A DNA stretch of 64,000 nucleotides from Paracoccaceae bacterium (GTDB taxonomy: Bacteria > Pseudomonadota > Alphaproteobacteria > Rhodobacterales > Rhodobacteraceae), in contig JAIOJF010000025.1 of assembly GCA_019911965.1 (NCBI GenBank), positions 167,720 to 231,719 of the forward strand. Direction: 5' to 3'. Made by a program: the position numbers and the translations under genes. This document shows, piece after piece, positions 50,572 through 61,525 of this stretch (position 1 is its first letter; each line of letters opens with the position of its first letter). The notes below the pieces were generated by a model. That model was not told where the DNA came from and made no database searches. It saw only the letters and a program-made list of their open reading frames with translations.

Positions 50572-52140
50572 ATGGAAACCAGAGCCGATCGTCCCCGCCG
50601 CCGTGGCCGTGGCACCCCGAAACCCGACAATGCCGCACCCGATGCCTTTCACACCGGCCCCGACGCCACGCGCCCGCGCTTCGGCTTTCTGTCGGATGGC
50701 CAGATTGCCGAAATGAAGCACCGGTGCCTTGAATTGCTGTCGGGCTATGGCGTGGTGGTGGTGCATCCGCTGGCGCAGGCGGCTTTGCTGAAGGCCGGGG
50801 CGAAACCCGGCAGCGGCACCAACCGTCTGCGGCTGCCGCGCGAACTGGTGGAACAGGCGGTGGCGGAGGCCCCGAAGGATGTGTTCCTGGCCGGCAAGAA
50901 CCCCGCCCTCGATCTGCATCTGCCGCGTTCGGATGGCGGTTTCGTCCTCAGGACCGGAACCGGCGCGCATGGCTATGTCGATCCGCGCGATGCGCGTTAC
51001 CGCAAGACCGATCTGGCCTCGGTGCGCGAGATCGCGGCGGTGGCGTCGGGCCTCAACCAGGTCGGGTTCATCGCGCATCCCTTCGTGCATGGCGTGCCCG
51101 AGGTGACCGCCGATCTGCATTCCTATGCCGAGATGATCAGCCACACCGACAAGCATTGCTGGCTGCAACCCTATGGCAAGGACAATATCGAATTTCTGAT
51201 CCGCATCGCCGCCGTCGCGGCGGGTGGCGAGGCGGCGCTGGCGGCGCGGCCCTTGAGCAGCGTGATCACCTGTTCGTTCTCGCCGCTGGAATTCAAGCAG
51301 ATGGATACCGAGGTGATCATTCAGGCCGGCAAGGTGAAGATGCCGCTGCATGCCTGTTCGCTGCCCTCGGCGGGCGGAACCGCGCCCTTGACCACGGCGG
51401 GACTTGTTCTGATGGCGGGGGCGGAAATCCTGGCGATGGTGACGCTGGCGCATGTGCTGGCCCCCGGCACGCCGGTGATCGCGGTGCCGCTGATGTTCAC
51501 GCTGGACATGAAGACCGGCTCGGCCCTGCAATCCTGCCCCGAAAGCGTGCAGGCGGCGTCGATGGCGATCCAGTTGATGAAGCAGGGATTCGGGCTGCCG
51601 GCGCATACCTATGGCTCGGGGTCCGATACGCCGGATGCCGACCATCAGTCGATGGCGGAACGCGCGATGATCGGCCAGAGCGTAGCCGAGGCCGGGGCTG
51701 ATATCCTGGGCGGTATCGGCCAGTTGGAATGCGCCACGGTGTTCAGCCCGGTGCAGGCGGTGATGGACAACGAGATCGGCGCGATGCTGCGCAGGTTCCT
51801 GACACCACCCGAGATCAGCGACGAAAGCCTGAACTGGTCAGAAGTATCGGCAATCCGCACCGGCGGGCATTTCCTGGATTCCGGCCATACGCTGGACTTG
51901 TGCCGCGATCAGCACCGCCCGGAGGTATTTCTGCGCCAGGGCCGCGACGATTACGAGAAATCCGGCCGCCGCACCGCCTTTGACGCCGCCCGCGACAAGG
52001 CACTTGGCCTGATCGCCGCGGCACCCGAATGCGGGGTGTTGTCGGAAGATCAGCGGCGCGAGATTGCCGGGATCGTCGCCGCCGGTGATCGCCTGATCGT
52101 GGAAAAGAACGCCCGGCCAGGGGCGGTGGAGGTGATCTGA
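50572..52140 (+). CDS. trimethylamine methyltransferase family protein (non-pyrrolysine MttB)
   Basis: MttB-superfamily methyltransferase of 522 residues. Characterised non-pyrrolysine members move a methyl group from quaternary amines such as glycine betaine to a corrinoid protein. A basic, Pro/Arg-rich N-terminal extension (METRADRPRRRGRGTPKP) precedes the TIM-barrel core (FLSDGQIAEMKHRCLELLSGYGV onward). Segments GADILGGIGQLECATVFSPVQAV and the C-terminal DLCRDQHRPEVF are family-typical. AGGAGGTTTGC sits before ATG 50572, which fixes the start. The frame has no internal UAG, so no pyrrolysine. No corrinoid protein, reactivase or methyltransferase partner is in the window. Confidence 0.9.
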   Translation: METRADRPRRRGRGTPKPDNAAPDAFHTGPDATRPRFGFLSDGQIAEMKHRCLELLSGYGVVVVHPLAQAALLKAGAKPGSGTNRLRLPRELVEQAVAEAPKDVFLAGKNPALDLHLPRSDGGFVLRTGTGAHGYVDPRDARYRKTDLASVREIAAVASGLNQVGFIAHPFVHGVPEVTADLHSYAEMISHTDKHCWLQPYGKDNIEFLIRIAAVAAGGEAALAARPLSSVITCSFSPLEFKQMDTEVIIQAGKVKMPLHACSLPSAGGTAPLTTAGLVLMAGAEILAMVTLAHVLAPGTPVIAVPLMFTLDMKTGSALQSCPESVQAASMAIQLMKQGFGLPAHTYGSGSDTPDADHQSMAERAMIGQSVAEAGADILGGIGQLECATVFSPVQAVMDNEIGAMLRRFLTPPEISDESLNWSEVSAIRTGGHFLDSGHTLDLCRDQHRPEVFLRQGRDDYEKSGRRTAFDAARDKALGLIAAAPECGVLSEDQRREIAGIVAAGDRLIVEKNARPGAVEVI

Positions 52141-52178
52141 ACCCGGCATTTCCGGGGTACACCGAAGGCCGCAAGTTT

Positions 52179-52200
52179 GAGTATTTAAACCAAAAAGAAG
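52179..52200 (+). repeat. dispersed 22-base repeat, copy 3
   Basis: GAGTATTT, two variable bases (AA), ACCAAAAAGAAG, in the convergent gap between mttB and pncB. Unlike copies 1 and 2 it does not precede a gene in its orientation. Confidence 0.7.
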
Positions 52201-52210
52201 CGATGCCCGG

Positions 52211-53500
52211 TCAGACCACCACCTCGATCGGGATCTGTTCGCCGACGCCGAAGACGCGTTTGTAGCGGGCGACCTCGTCTGCCGGGCCCATCGCCTTGTT
52301 GGGGTTGTCCGACAGTTTGACGGTCGGTCGGCCATTGGCACTGACCGCCTTGCAGACCAGCGAGAACGGTGCCAGCGCATCGTCCGGCACAAGGCCGCGA
52401 AAGTCGTTCGTCAGCAGGGTGCCCCAGCCGAAGCCGACCTTGACGCGGCCCTGGAAGCGGGCGGACAATTCCTCGATCTTGCCGACATCCAGACCGTCGG
52501 AGAAGATCACTAGCTTGCCGCGCGGGTCCTCGCCGAGGCTCTGCCACCAGCGGATCGCGGCTTCGGCCCCGTCCGCCGGATCGCCGCTGTCGATCCTGAT
52601 GCCGGTCCAGTGGCGCAGCCAGTCCGGGGCGCGGGCCAGGAATTCCGCCGTGCCGTAAGTGTCGGGCAGGATGATCAGCAGGTTGCCGTCATGTTCTTCC
52701 TGCCAGTCCTCCAGCACCCGGTAGGGGGCGTTGGCAAGATCGGCGTCGCTGGTGGCCAGCGCGGAATAGACCATCGGCAATTCATGGGCATTGGTGCCGA
52801 TCGCCTCGACCTCGCGCTTCATGGCGATCAGGCAGTTCGAGGTGCCGGTGAATTTCTTGCCCAGCCCCTCGATCATCGCCTGCACGCAGAGATCCTGCCA
52901 CAGATAGCCGTGGCGACGGCGGGTGCCGAAATCGGCGACGCCCAGCGGGTTGATCGCGCGCAGGCGCTCGATCTTTTCCCAAACCCGGGTCAGGGCGCGG
53001 GCATAGAGGACGCGCAATTCGAACAGCCCCATATCCTTCAGCACCGCCCGCGAGCGCAGTTCCATGATCACCGCCAGCGCCGGGATTTCCCACATCATCA
53101 CTTCGGGCCATTTGCCCTCGAAGGTCAGTTCATACTGGCCGTCGCGCTGTTCCAGGTGATAGGGCGGCAGCCGCAGATTCTCGAACCATTCCATGAAATC
53201 CGGGCGGAACATCGCGCGTTTGCCGTAGAACATGTTGCCGCGCAGCCAGGTGCTTTCGCCGCGCGACAGCGACAGCGAGCGGACGTGATCGAGCTGTTCG
53301 CGCAATTCGCCCTCGTCGATCATCCCGGCCAGTTTCAGGTGGCTGGAGCGGTTGATCAGGCTGAACGTCACCTCGGTATCGGGGCGGTTGCGAAACACCG
53401 ATTGCGCCATCAGCAGCTTGTAGAAATCGGTGTCGATCAGCGAGCGGACGATCGGGTCGATCTTCCACTGGTGGTCATAGACGCGTTTGGCGATATCCAT
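52211..53500 (-). CDS. pncB: nicotinate phosphoribosyltransferase
   Basis: Converts nicotinate and PRPP to nicotinate mononucleotide, using ATP; the second step of nicotinamide salvage to NAD. 429 residues. MDIAKRVYDHQWKIDPIVRSLIDTDFYKLLMAQ is the family N-terminus, and TRRRHGYLWQDLCVQAM and IFSDGLDVGKIEEL are conserved parts. ATG 53500 is chosen for its GGAAGCGGACAG ribosome site; ATG 53524 overlapping the pncA stop (TGATG) would add eight residues. It is directly downstream of pncA. Confidence 0.94.
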   Translation of the reverse strand: MDIAKRVYDHQWKIDPIVRSLIDTDFYKLLMAQSVFRNRPDTEVTFSLINRSSHLKLAGMIDEGELREQLDHVRSLSLSRGESTWLRGNMFYGKRAMFRPDFMEWFENLRLPPYHLEQRDGQYELTFEGKWPEVMMWEIPALAVIMELRSRAVLKDMGLFELRVLYARALTRVWEKIERLRAINPLGVADFGTRRRHGYLWQDLCVQAMIEGLGKKFTGTSNCLIAMKREVEAIGTNAHELPMVYSALATSDADLANAPYRVLEDWQEEHDGNLLIILPDTYGTAEFLARAPDWLRHWTGIRIDSGDPADGAEAAIRWWQSLGEDPRGKLVIFSDGLDVGKIEELSARFQGRVKVGFGWGTLLTNDFRGLVPDDALAPFSLVCKAVSANGRPTVKLSDNPNKAMGPADEVARYKRVFGVGEQIPIEVVV

Positions 53501-53523
53501 CTGTCCGCTTCCGTAATAGGCCA

Positions 53524-54132
53524 TCAGCCCTCCAGCCTTACGCCATGTGTCCGCATGTCCTGCATCGCCGCCGCCAGTGAACCATCCATGTCGATGGCGC
53601 GGCAGGCCGCCAGTATCACCGTCACGTCATAGCCAAGACGCGCGGCATCCACCGCCGAATAGCGCACGCAGAAATCGGTGGCGAGGCCTGCCATGACCAG
53701 CGCCGTCACGCCGCGTTCGCGCAGATAGCCGTGCAGGCCGGTCGGGGTGGTGCGGTCATTCTCGAAAAACGCCGAATAGCTGTCGATTTCGGCGCGGAAC
53801 CCCTTGCGCAGGATCAGATCGGCCCGGTCCAGCGCCAGGTCCCTGTGGAAGGCGGCACCGGTACTGCCCTGCACGCAATGGTCCGGCCACAGGACCTGCG
53901 GGCCGTAGGCCATCTCGATCACCGAATAGGGGTCGTGGCCCGGCTGGTTGGAGGCGAAAGACGCGTGGTTGGCCGGGTGCCAGTCCTGCGTCAGCACCCG
54001 CACCGGATGATCCGCCTGCATGGAATTGACCGGTGCGACGATCTGATCGCCGCCGGGCACCGCCAATGCGCCGCCCGGGCAGAAATCGTTCTGGATGTCG
54101 ATCACGATCAGGGCGGTGTCGGGCTTTGGCAT
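53524..54132 (-). CDS. pncA: nicotinamidase
   Basis: Deamidates nicotinamide to nicotinate. 202 residues, isochorismatase-like fold. The catalytic triad is D12 (IVIDIQNDF), K110 (LRKGFRAE) and C155 (ATDFCVRYSA); metal ligands are D50 and H52 (DWHP) and H85 (PDHC). The start at 54132 gives MPKPDTALIVIDIQNDF; the longer frame adds unrelated residues. Its stop overlaps the pncB reading frame start region, forming a two-gene NAD salvage operon. Confidence 0.95.
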   Translation of the reverse strand: MPKPDTALIVIDIQNDFCPGGALAVPGGDQIVAPVNSMQADHPVRVLTQDWHPANHASFASNQPGHDPYSVIEMAYGPQVLWPDHCVQGSTGAAFHRDLALDRADLILRKGFRAEIDSYSAFFENDRTTPTGLHGYLRERGVTALVMAGLATDFCVRYSAVDAARLGYDVTVILAACRAIDMDGSLAAAMQDMRTHGVRLEG

Positions 54133-54271
54133 CGCATCTGCCTTTGGCTGGAATGAGGCGGCAAGCCTAGGCGATCCAAAAGGCAGGCGCAATTACCCAT
54201 GCATTCGACCGCCGGTGTTGCGGCGGCACCGCCGCGTCCCTATGGTGCGCGGGCAAACTTCAGGGGGTCCG

Positions 54272-55060
54272 ATGCCGTTCACGATTGCCACATGGAACAT
54301 CAACTCGGTACGCCTGCGCGAACCGCTGGTCTGCAAGCTGCTGGCCGAGGAAGGCCCGGAAATCCTGTGCCTGCAGGAATGCAAATCGCCGGTCGACAAG
54401 ATCCCGCTGGAAGGGTTCCGCGCCCTTGGCTACAGCCATATGCTGGCGAACGGGCAGAAGGGCTATAACGGCGTCGCCATCCTGTCGAAACTGCCGATAA
54501 CCGAAGTGGCGCGGCATGATTTCGCCACGCTCGGCCATGCCCGCCACATCGCCGGGCGGCTGGAAAACGGCGTGACGATCCACAATTTCTACGTCCCCGC
54601 CGGGGGCGACGTACCCGACCGCGAGGTCAACGAGAAATTCGGCCAGAAGCTGGATTACCTGACCGGGATGCGCGACCATTTCCATGCTGAGGCACCGCGA
54701 AAGGCGATCCTGGTCGGTGATCTGAACATCGCCCCGCGCGAGGATGATGTCTGGTCGCACAAGCAATTGCTGAAGGTGGTCAGCCACACTCCGATCGAGG
54801 TGGAGCATCTGGGCGAAACCCGGGATGCCGGTGGTTGGGTGGACATAACGCGCGCCGATATTCCCGACGGGCCGCTGTATAGCTGGTGGTCCTACCGCTC
54901 GCCGGGATGGGACGAGGCCGACAAGGGCCGCCGGCTGGATCATGTCTGGGCCACAGGCGATATCGCGGGCGCGGCGCATTCCAGCCGGGTATTGCGCGCG
55001 GCACGCGGCTGGACCCAGCCCAGCGACCACGCGCCGGTCTTTGCGACATTTGATCTTTGA
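54272..55060 (+). CDS. xthA: exodeoxyribonuclease III
   Basis: AP endonuclease / 3'-5' exonuclease of base excision repair, magnesium dependent, cytoplasmic. 262 residues. TIATWNINSVR and LQECKSP (metal Glu) are at the N-terminus, GDLNIAPREDDVW in the middle, and the RRLDHVWAT and SDHAPVFATFDL active-site blocks at the end. CAGGGGGTCC precedes ATG 54272; the longer upstream frame has no family sequence. It diverges from pncA. Confidence 0.96.
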   Translation: MPFTIATWNINSVRLREPLVCKLLAEEGPEILCLQECKSPVDKIPLEGFRALGYSHMLANGQKGYNGVAILSKLPITEVARHDFATLGHARHIAGRLENGVTIHNFYVPAGGDVPDREVNEKFGQKLDYLTGMRDHFHAEAPRKAILVGDLNIAPREDDVWSHKQLLKVVSHTPIEVEHLGETRDAGGWVDITRADIPDGPLYSWWSYRSPGWDEADKGRRLDHVWATGDIAGAAHSSRVLRAARGWTQPSDHAPVFATFDL

Positions 55061-55141
55061 CTTAGCCCCTTGGGTTCGGTCTTTGCTTCACTTACATAAG
55101 CGGCAGTTCCCGGCATTTGGCCGGATAAGGAGATGCAGGAC

Positions 55142-56044
55142 ATGATTGAGCTTGGAGCAAGTGGCGGCGCAGGTGCCGACCTGATCACCGATGGCAGCGA
55201 GGCGACCTTCATGGAGGACGTGATCGAGGCGTCGAAGGACATTCCCGTGATCGTCGATTTCTGGGCCCCCTGGTGCGGCCCGTGCAAGACGCTTGGCCCG
55301 GCGCTGGAGGCCGAGGTGAAGGCCGCCAAGGGCAAGGTGCGGATGGTCAAGATCAACGTCGATGAAAACCAGCAGATCGCGGCGCAGATGCGCATTCAGT
55401 CGATCCCGGCGGTCTATGCCTTCCACGATGGCAAGCCGGTGGACGGCTTCATGGGCAACCAGTCGCCGTCGCAACTGAAGGCCTTTGTCGGCAAGCTGGC
55501 CGAGCTTGGCCCCGATGGCGGTATCGGCGAGGCGCTGGAAGCCGCCGAGGCGATGCTGGCGGAAGGTGCCGCGGCTGATGCTGCCGAGGTCTTCGCGGCG
55601 ATCCTGGGCGAAGTGCCCGACAGTGCCGCCGCCTATGCCGGGCTGGTGCGCGCGCATCTGGCGGTGGATGACGCCGACAAGGCCAAGGCGCTGCTGGCAG
55701 CGGTGCCCGAGGCGATTGCCGGCGCAGCCGAGATCGTGGCCATCCGCGCCCAGATCGACCTGGCCGAAGCCGCCGCGAATGCCGGCCCGATTGCCGAATT
55801 GCGGGCAACGTTGGATGCCAACCCCGAAGATCATCAAAGCCGGCTGGACCTGGCCACGGCACTGGCCGCGACCGGCGACAATCAGGCGGCGGTGGACGAG
55901 CTTCTGGATCTGTTCCGCCGCGACCGCGAATGGAATGACGGCGCGGCGCGGACCCAGTTGTTCAAGATCTTCGATGCGCTGAAGCCGAACGATCCGGTGG
56001 TGCTGGCTGGGCGGCGCAAGCTGTCCTCGATGATCTACATGTAG
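55142..56044 (+). CDS. YbbN-like thioredoxin family protein with TPR-like tail
   Basis: 300 residues: a thioredoxin fold (about 20-125) with the CGPC site (C45, C48 in WAPWCGPCKTLGP), then an Ala-rich helical region of tetratricopeptide type (about 130-300). E. coli YbbN (CnoX) binds DnaK and GroEL and protects substrates under oxidative stress, but it lacks the second Cys, so this one may be redox-active. AAGGAG is 9 bases before ATG 55142, which fixes the start; ATG 55133 is too close. Confidence 0.9.
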   Translation: MIELGASGGAGADLITDGSEATFMEDVIEASKDIPVIVDFWAPWCGPCKTLGPALEAEVKAAKGKVRMVKINVDENQQIAAQMRIQSIPAVYAFHDGKPVDGFMGNQSPSQLKAFVGKLAELGPDGGIGEALEAAEAMLAEGAAADAAEVFAAILGEVPDSAAAYAGLVRAHLAVDDADKAKALLAAVPEAIAGAAEIVAIRAQIDLAEAAANAGPIAELRATLDANPEDHQSRLDLATALAATGDNQAAVDELLDLFRRDREWNDGAARTQLFKIFDALKPNDPVVLAGRRKLSSMIYM

Positions 56045-56118
56045 GCCATCGCGCCGCAATCGCCCTGCACTGGCCGACTTGTTGCGGCAAAGGCGGCCAA
56101 TCGGCTGCGCCTATCCAC

Positions 56119-56156
56119 TTGACGTAAGGGTCAACATGGTTGTCAAATACCGTCAA
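56119..56156 (+). promoter_or_regulatory. promoter with GTCAA repeats before the MhpA-type gene
   Basis: TTGAC-N6-GTCAA inverted repeat at 56119-56134, then two further GTCAA copies at 56142-56146 and 56152-56156. A possible -35 TTGACG (56119) with -10 TCAAAT (56143-56148, 18-base spacer) lies in the same stretch, so a regulator bound here would overlap the promoter. Confidence 0.45.
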
Positions 56157-56173
56157 GGGAAGGCGTGAAGTGC

Positions 56174-57733
56174 ATGAAACATTACGACGTCGTGATATCG
56201 GGCTGCGGCCCGGTCGGTGCGGTATTGGCGAATCTTCTGGCGGCAAGTGGCCTGAGCGTCTGCATCGTCGAACGCTTCCGCGAAGTCTACGACAAGCCCC
56301 GCGCCATCGTCGTGGACTGGGAGGCGATGCGCGCGCTGCAATTCTGCGGCGTTGCCGATGCGCTTTTTCCCGGCACCAAGCCGCATCCAGGCACCAATTT
56401 CGTCGGGCTTCAGGGCCAGACGATCAAGCTGTTCGATCCCGCGCCGCAACCCTATGTGCTGGGCTGGCCGCCGACCCTGACCTTCGTGCAGCCGGAACTC
56501 GAACGCCTGCTGCGGGCGAAGCTGGAACAACGCCCCACGGTCCGCACGGTCTATGGCAGGACGCTGGGCGCTTTCAGCGATACCAACGGCAAGGTGATCG
56601 CCGATATCACCGATCCCGAAACCGGCGCGGTGGAACAGTTCAGCGGCGATTTTCTGGTTGGCTGCGACGGAGCCAATTCCGCCATCCGCGCCGCGCTGGG
56701 CTTCGGGCTGGAAGATTACGGCTTCGATCAGTGGTGGGTGGTGCTGGACGCCTGGCAGCGCCGCGAGACTGATCTGCCGGCGAAATCCGTGCAATATTGC
56801 TGGCCGTCGCGCCCGGGAACCTATGTGATCGGTCCCGGCGACCTGCGCCGTTGGGAGTTGAAGCTGCTGGCGCATGAACAGCCCGAGGATTTCGAGGATC
56901 CCGTCTATCTGGAGGCGGCGCTGTCGCCGTTCGTCGATACCTCAGCGCTGGAAATCTGGCGCAGCGCCACTTATCGCTTTGCCGCGCGGGTGGGCGATCA
57001 CTGGCGCAAGGGGCGGGTGCTGCTGGCGGGCGACGCGGTGCATCAGACTCCGCCGTTTCTGGGCCAGGGCCTGTGCGCCGGCATCCGTGATGCGCTGAAC
57101 CTGTCGTGGAAACTGGTGCAGATGCAGCGCCACGGACTGAACGAGGCGCTGCTGGACAGCTACCAGGCCGAACGCAAGCCGCATGTCGGCACGCTGATTG
57201 CTCATGCCAAGGAATTTGGCCTGATCATCGGCGAGATGGACGAGGCGAAGGCGAAGGTGCGCGATGCCGCGCTGGGCGCGGAACTGGCCTCGGGCAAAAT
57301 GGTCACGTCGCGGCAGGATCATGTGCCCGATCTGGAGGCCGGACTGATCGGCACCGGTCGCATGGCCGGTGCCCTGTCGGCGCAGCCGCGTATCCTGACC
57401 GATGGCGGAAGCCGGTTGCTGGACGATCTGCTGGCCCCGGAATTCCTGTTCCTGACGTCCGATCCCTCTGCCTTGCGCTGGCTGGACGATTGCTCCGAGG
57501 CCTGGGCGCGGATCGGCGGTATCGAACGCGCGATTGTTGCGGGCGCGGCTGGCGGCACGGATGCGCGGGTTCTGCGCGAGGACGGCACGATTTTCGCCGA
57601 CTGGCAGTCGGGCAACGGCTTCACCTCGGTGCTGGTGCGGCCCGACCGCTATGTCTATGCCACGGTGCGCGATTCCGCCGATCTGGCCGCGCAGGTGCAG
57701 CATCTGGCCGGGGTGCTGACGGGCGCTGCCTGA
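56174..57733 (+). CDS. MhpA-type FAD aromatic hydroxylase
   Basis: Flavin monooxygenase of 519 residues resembling 3-(3-hydroxyphenyl)propionate hydroxylase (MhpA), which adds a ring hydroxyl with NADH and O2. The FAD site is VVISGCGPVGAVLANLLAASG; the DG motif is LVGCDGANSAIR; the second FAD block is GDAVHQTPPFLGQGLCAGIRDALNLSWKL. The C-terminal thioredoxin-like domain is about 120 residues. GTG 56165 is an alternative start; ATG 56174 gives MKHYDVV. No ring-cleavage genes are nearby, so the substrate is open. Confidence 0.87.
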   Translation: MKHYDVVISGCGPVGAVLANLLAASGLSVCIVERFREVYDKPRAIVVDWEAMRALQFCGVADALFPGTKPHPGTNFVGLQGQTIKLFDPAPQPYVLGWPPTLTFVQPELERLLRAKLEQRPTVRTVYGRTLGAFSDTNGKVIADITDPETGAVEQFSGDFLVGCDGANSAIRAALGFGLEDYGFDQWWVVLDAWQRRETDLPAKSVQYCWPSRPGTYVIGPGDLRRWELKLLAHEQPEDFEDPVYLEAALSPFVDTSALEIWRSATYRFAARVGDHWRKGRVLLAGDAVHQTPPFLGQGLCAGIRDALNLSWKLVQMQRHGLNEALLDSYQAERKPHVGTLIAHAKEFGLIIGEMDEAKAKVRDAALGAELASGKMVTSRQDHVPDLEAGLIGTGRMAGALSAQPRILTDGGSRLLDDLLAPEFLFLTSDPSALRWLDDCSEAWARIGGIERAIVAGAAGGTDARVLREDGTIFADWQSGNGFTSVLVRPDRYVYATVRDSADLAAQVQHLAGVLTGAA

Positions 57734-57814
57734 CACCGCATCAGCCACTGGCCAAGCCGGTCATGCGCGGCTAGGCTGATCGCAAGCGTCGCGCAAACCA
57801 CCCGGAGAACCGCC

Positions 57815-58057
57815 ATGAAACTGACCATCGACATTGATTGCACGCCCGCCGAGGCGCGTGAGATGATGGGCCTGCCCAATGTCCAGAAACTGCAGGAAGA
57901 ATGGCTGAAGCAGATCGAGGCCAAGATGGCCTCCGAGATCGAGAATCTCAGCCCTGAGAACATCCTGAAAAGCTGGACCGCCGGGGCGTCGTCGAACCTT
58001 GAAATGTTCTCGCGGATGATGAGCGCCTTTGCACCGGGCGGCAAGGCCAGGGACTGA
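57815..58057 (+). CDS. DUF6489-type small protein, 80 aa
   Basis: Cytoplasmic protein of unknown function, 80 residues (MKLTIDIDCTPAEAREMMGLPNVQKLQEEW). It has a beta-strand start followed by helices and an acidic middle. It looks like a conserved roseobacter small protein of the DUF6489 type. GGAGAACCGCC lies before the ATG. It follows the MhpA-type gene by 81 bases and converges on the ALDH gene. Confidence 0.75.
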   Translation: MKLTIDIDCTPAEAREMMGLPNVQKLQEEWLKQIEAKMASEIENLSPENILKSWTAGASSNLEMFSRMMSAFAPGGKARD

Positions 58058-58080
58058 TCCCGCCACCCGGCAGGGGCGGT

Positions 58081-59813
58081 TCAGCCCCTGAGCGCGTTGA
58101 TGAATATGCGTGGCACATGCCGCCAGCCCGGGCGGTGCTCGAACGTCGTCAGAAGCCGCCCGAGGACATGTTGCCGCCGGTTGGTCACGAACCAGGGCGG
58201 GCGCGGCAGCATCGAAAATTCACCCGACAGCAGGTTGCGCGGGAAAGGCCGCCAGGGTGCCCGCACCACGGTGCGTTCGGTCTGTTCCAGCATGAAGGCG
58301 TTATGGACGGTGCCGATGCCCGATTGCACATCCTCGACGGTATGGCCGGGAAACGCCCCCCAGGGGCAGGTGGCGATCAGAAAGCCAAGCCCCGACCAGC
58401 CGTTGATGGCGATCGAGCCATAGCGGAACCCGGCCAGGATTTCCTCGAACCGCACCCGGCCGATCTGGCGTTCGGTGGCGGGGTGGATCAGGATATTCGC
58501 ACCCAGCGTGCCGCCGAGATTGCGGTTGGCGTAATCCACGGCATCTTTCAGGAATTGTTCGGCGCTGGCGGCATCAATCTCGACCGTGCCAAGGGCCGGG
58601 CCGAACACCTCGGTACGGGAATTTACCTTGTCCTTGGTCATGCTGGCGATGGTCAGGGGGGGCGAGGCCTCGCCGCGGTCCACCTGTTCCACCGATTTGC
58701 CGTGCTCGCCAAAGGCTTCCAGCCGCGCGTCGGTGCCGGGATAATAGGCCGGGCGTTGCACGCCAGCCGCCACATCGCGCACCGCATCCATCAATGCTGC
58801 GCCCTTGTCCCAGCCCTTGGGCATGATCAGCACCTGACAGGCGATGCAGTTATGGCCGGAATTGTGCAGCTTCTGTGTGGCGATGTTTTCCGCCTGAAAG
58901 CGGATATCGGCGGCACTCCACGGCCCGGGCACGACGATGGTCGGGCTGACCGATCCCAGCTCGGATGTGAAACGGCGGGTGTTCTTCGGCTTGCCCGCCT
59001 TGCGGTTCTTCACGGCCTCCGCCCCAATGCCCCAGACGATGGCGTCATGCGTCGCGGCGGCACCGGTGACATGCAGTTCCTCGACCAGCGGGTGGTCCGC
59101 CAGATAGGCCCCGGCCTGCCCGTCGCCACGCACGATACGCAGGGCATCACGGTCGATCAGCGGCTTCAGCGCCGCCGACAGGTAATCGGCCAGGTAATCG
59201 TTGATCGGGTTCATCTTCAGGATCGCCACCTGGTTCTCGATGAACAGCTTGTGCAGCACATCCAGCGGCGGAATCGAGGCGATGTTGCCGGCCCCGAGAA
59301 TAAGCGCCACCTTGCCTTTGCGCTCGTCGGTGGGAATGTCGTAGGCGGTGGCGGCATTGGCCTTCAGATTGGTTTCCGACACACCTTTCTGCATCCAGAC
59401 CTCGGCCGAGATGCCCGACAGCAACAAGCGGTCCCACAGCGTGACCGGCAAGACCTGGATGGCCAGTTGCCCGGTGACCGTCTGGCGTTTCAGCAGGCGA
59501 TCAAGGAAGGTCTTGCCCGTCATCTTCGCCAGCGTCTTTTTCAGCGCGTTGACGCTGGTCAGCGTGGCATAGGGGCCGGAAATCCATTCCTCGCCCGCCA
59601 AGGGCGATTGCGGCGGGATCAGTTTCCTGCGCGCGGCGGTTTCGGCCCAGCCTTCGGCAGCCCGCATTATGCCATCGCTGATGTCCGACAATATCCGGAT
59701 GCGTTCGGCAATGCCGGTTCTGGCCCAATCATCCTTAGCGGCGTCAAGTTCTGCCAGTGCGGCATCGTATTCTTCCACGTAGCCGGGGGTTTCGGGGTTT
59801 TTCGCGGCTGTCG

Positions 59814-59817
<4 letters not shown>
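58081..59817 (-). CDS. long aldehyde dehydrogenase (AlkH-like context)
   Basis: Aldehyde dehydrogenase superfamily protein of 578 residues, about 90 longer than typical ALDHs, from an N-terminal helical stretch and a basic C-terminal tail. The catalytic Cys block is NSGHNCIACQV; LHVTGAAATHDAIVWG and FTSELGSVSPTIVVPGP fill the Rossmann and Glu regions. The C-terminal part (FAWR-type pattern PRNLLSGEFSMLPRPPWFV) may be a membrane- or partner-binding tail. Its ATG overlaps the AlkK-like stop, so it is expressed with that gene and probably supplies acid for activation. Confidence 0.85.
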
Positions 59818-61448
<1,631 letters not shown>

Positions 61449-61525
61449 GTATTCCCTTCCGTTGAAGATTTTGGCGGAATGTAAACCGCCGCCGCCGCCT
61501 TGACGAGGTGGAACTGCAGATAACC

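Noticed and set aside
50572-52140. Possible pyrrolysine-containing MttB
   Set aside because: The frame has no in-frame UAG, so it is a non-pyrrolysine homologue.
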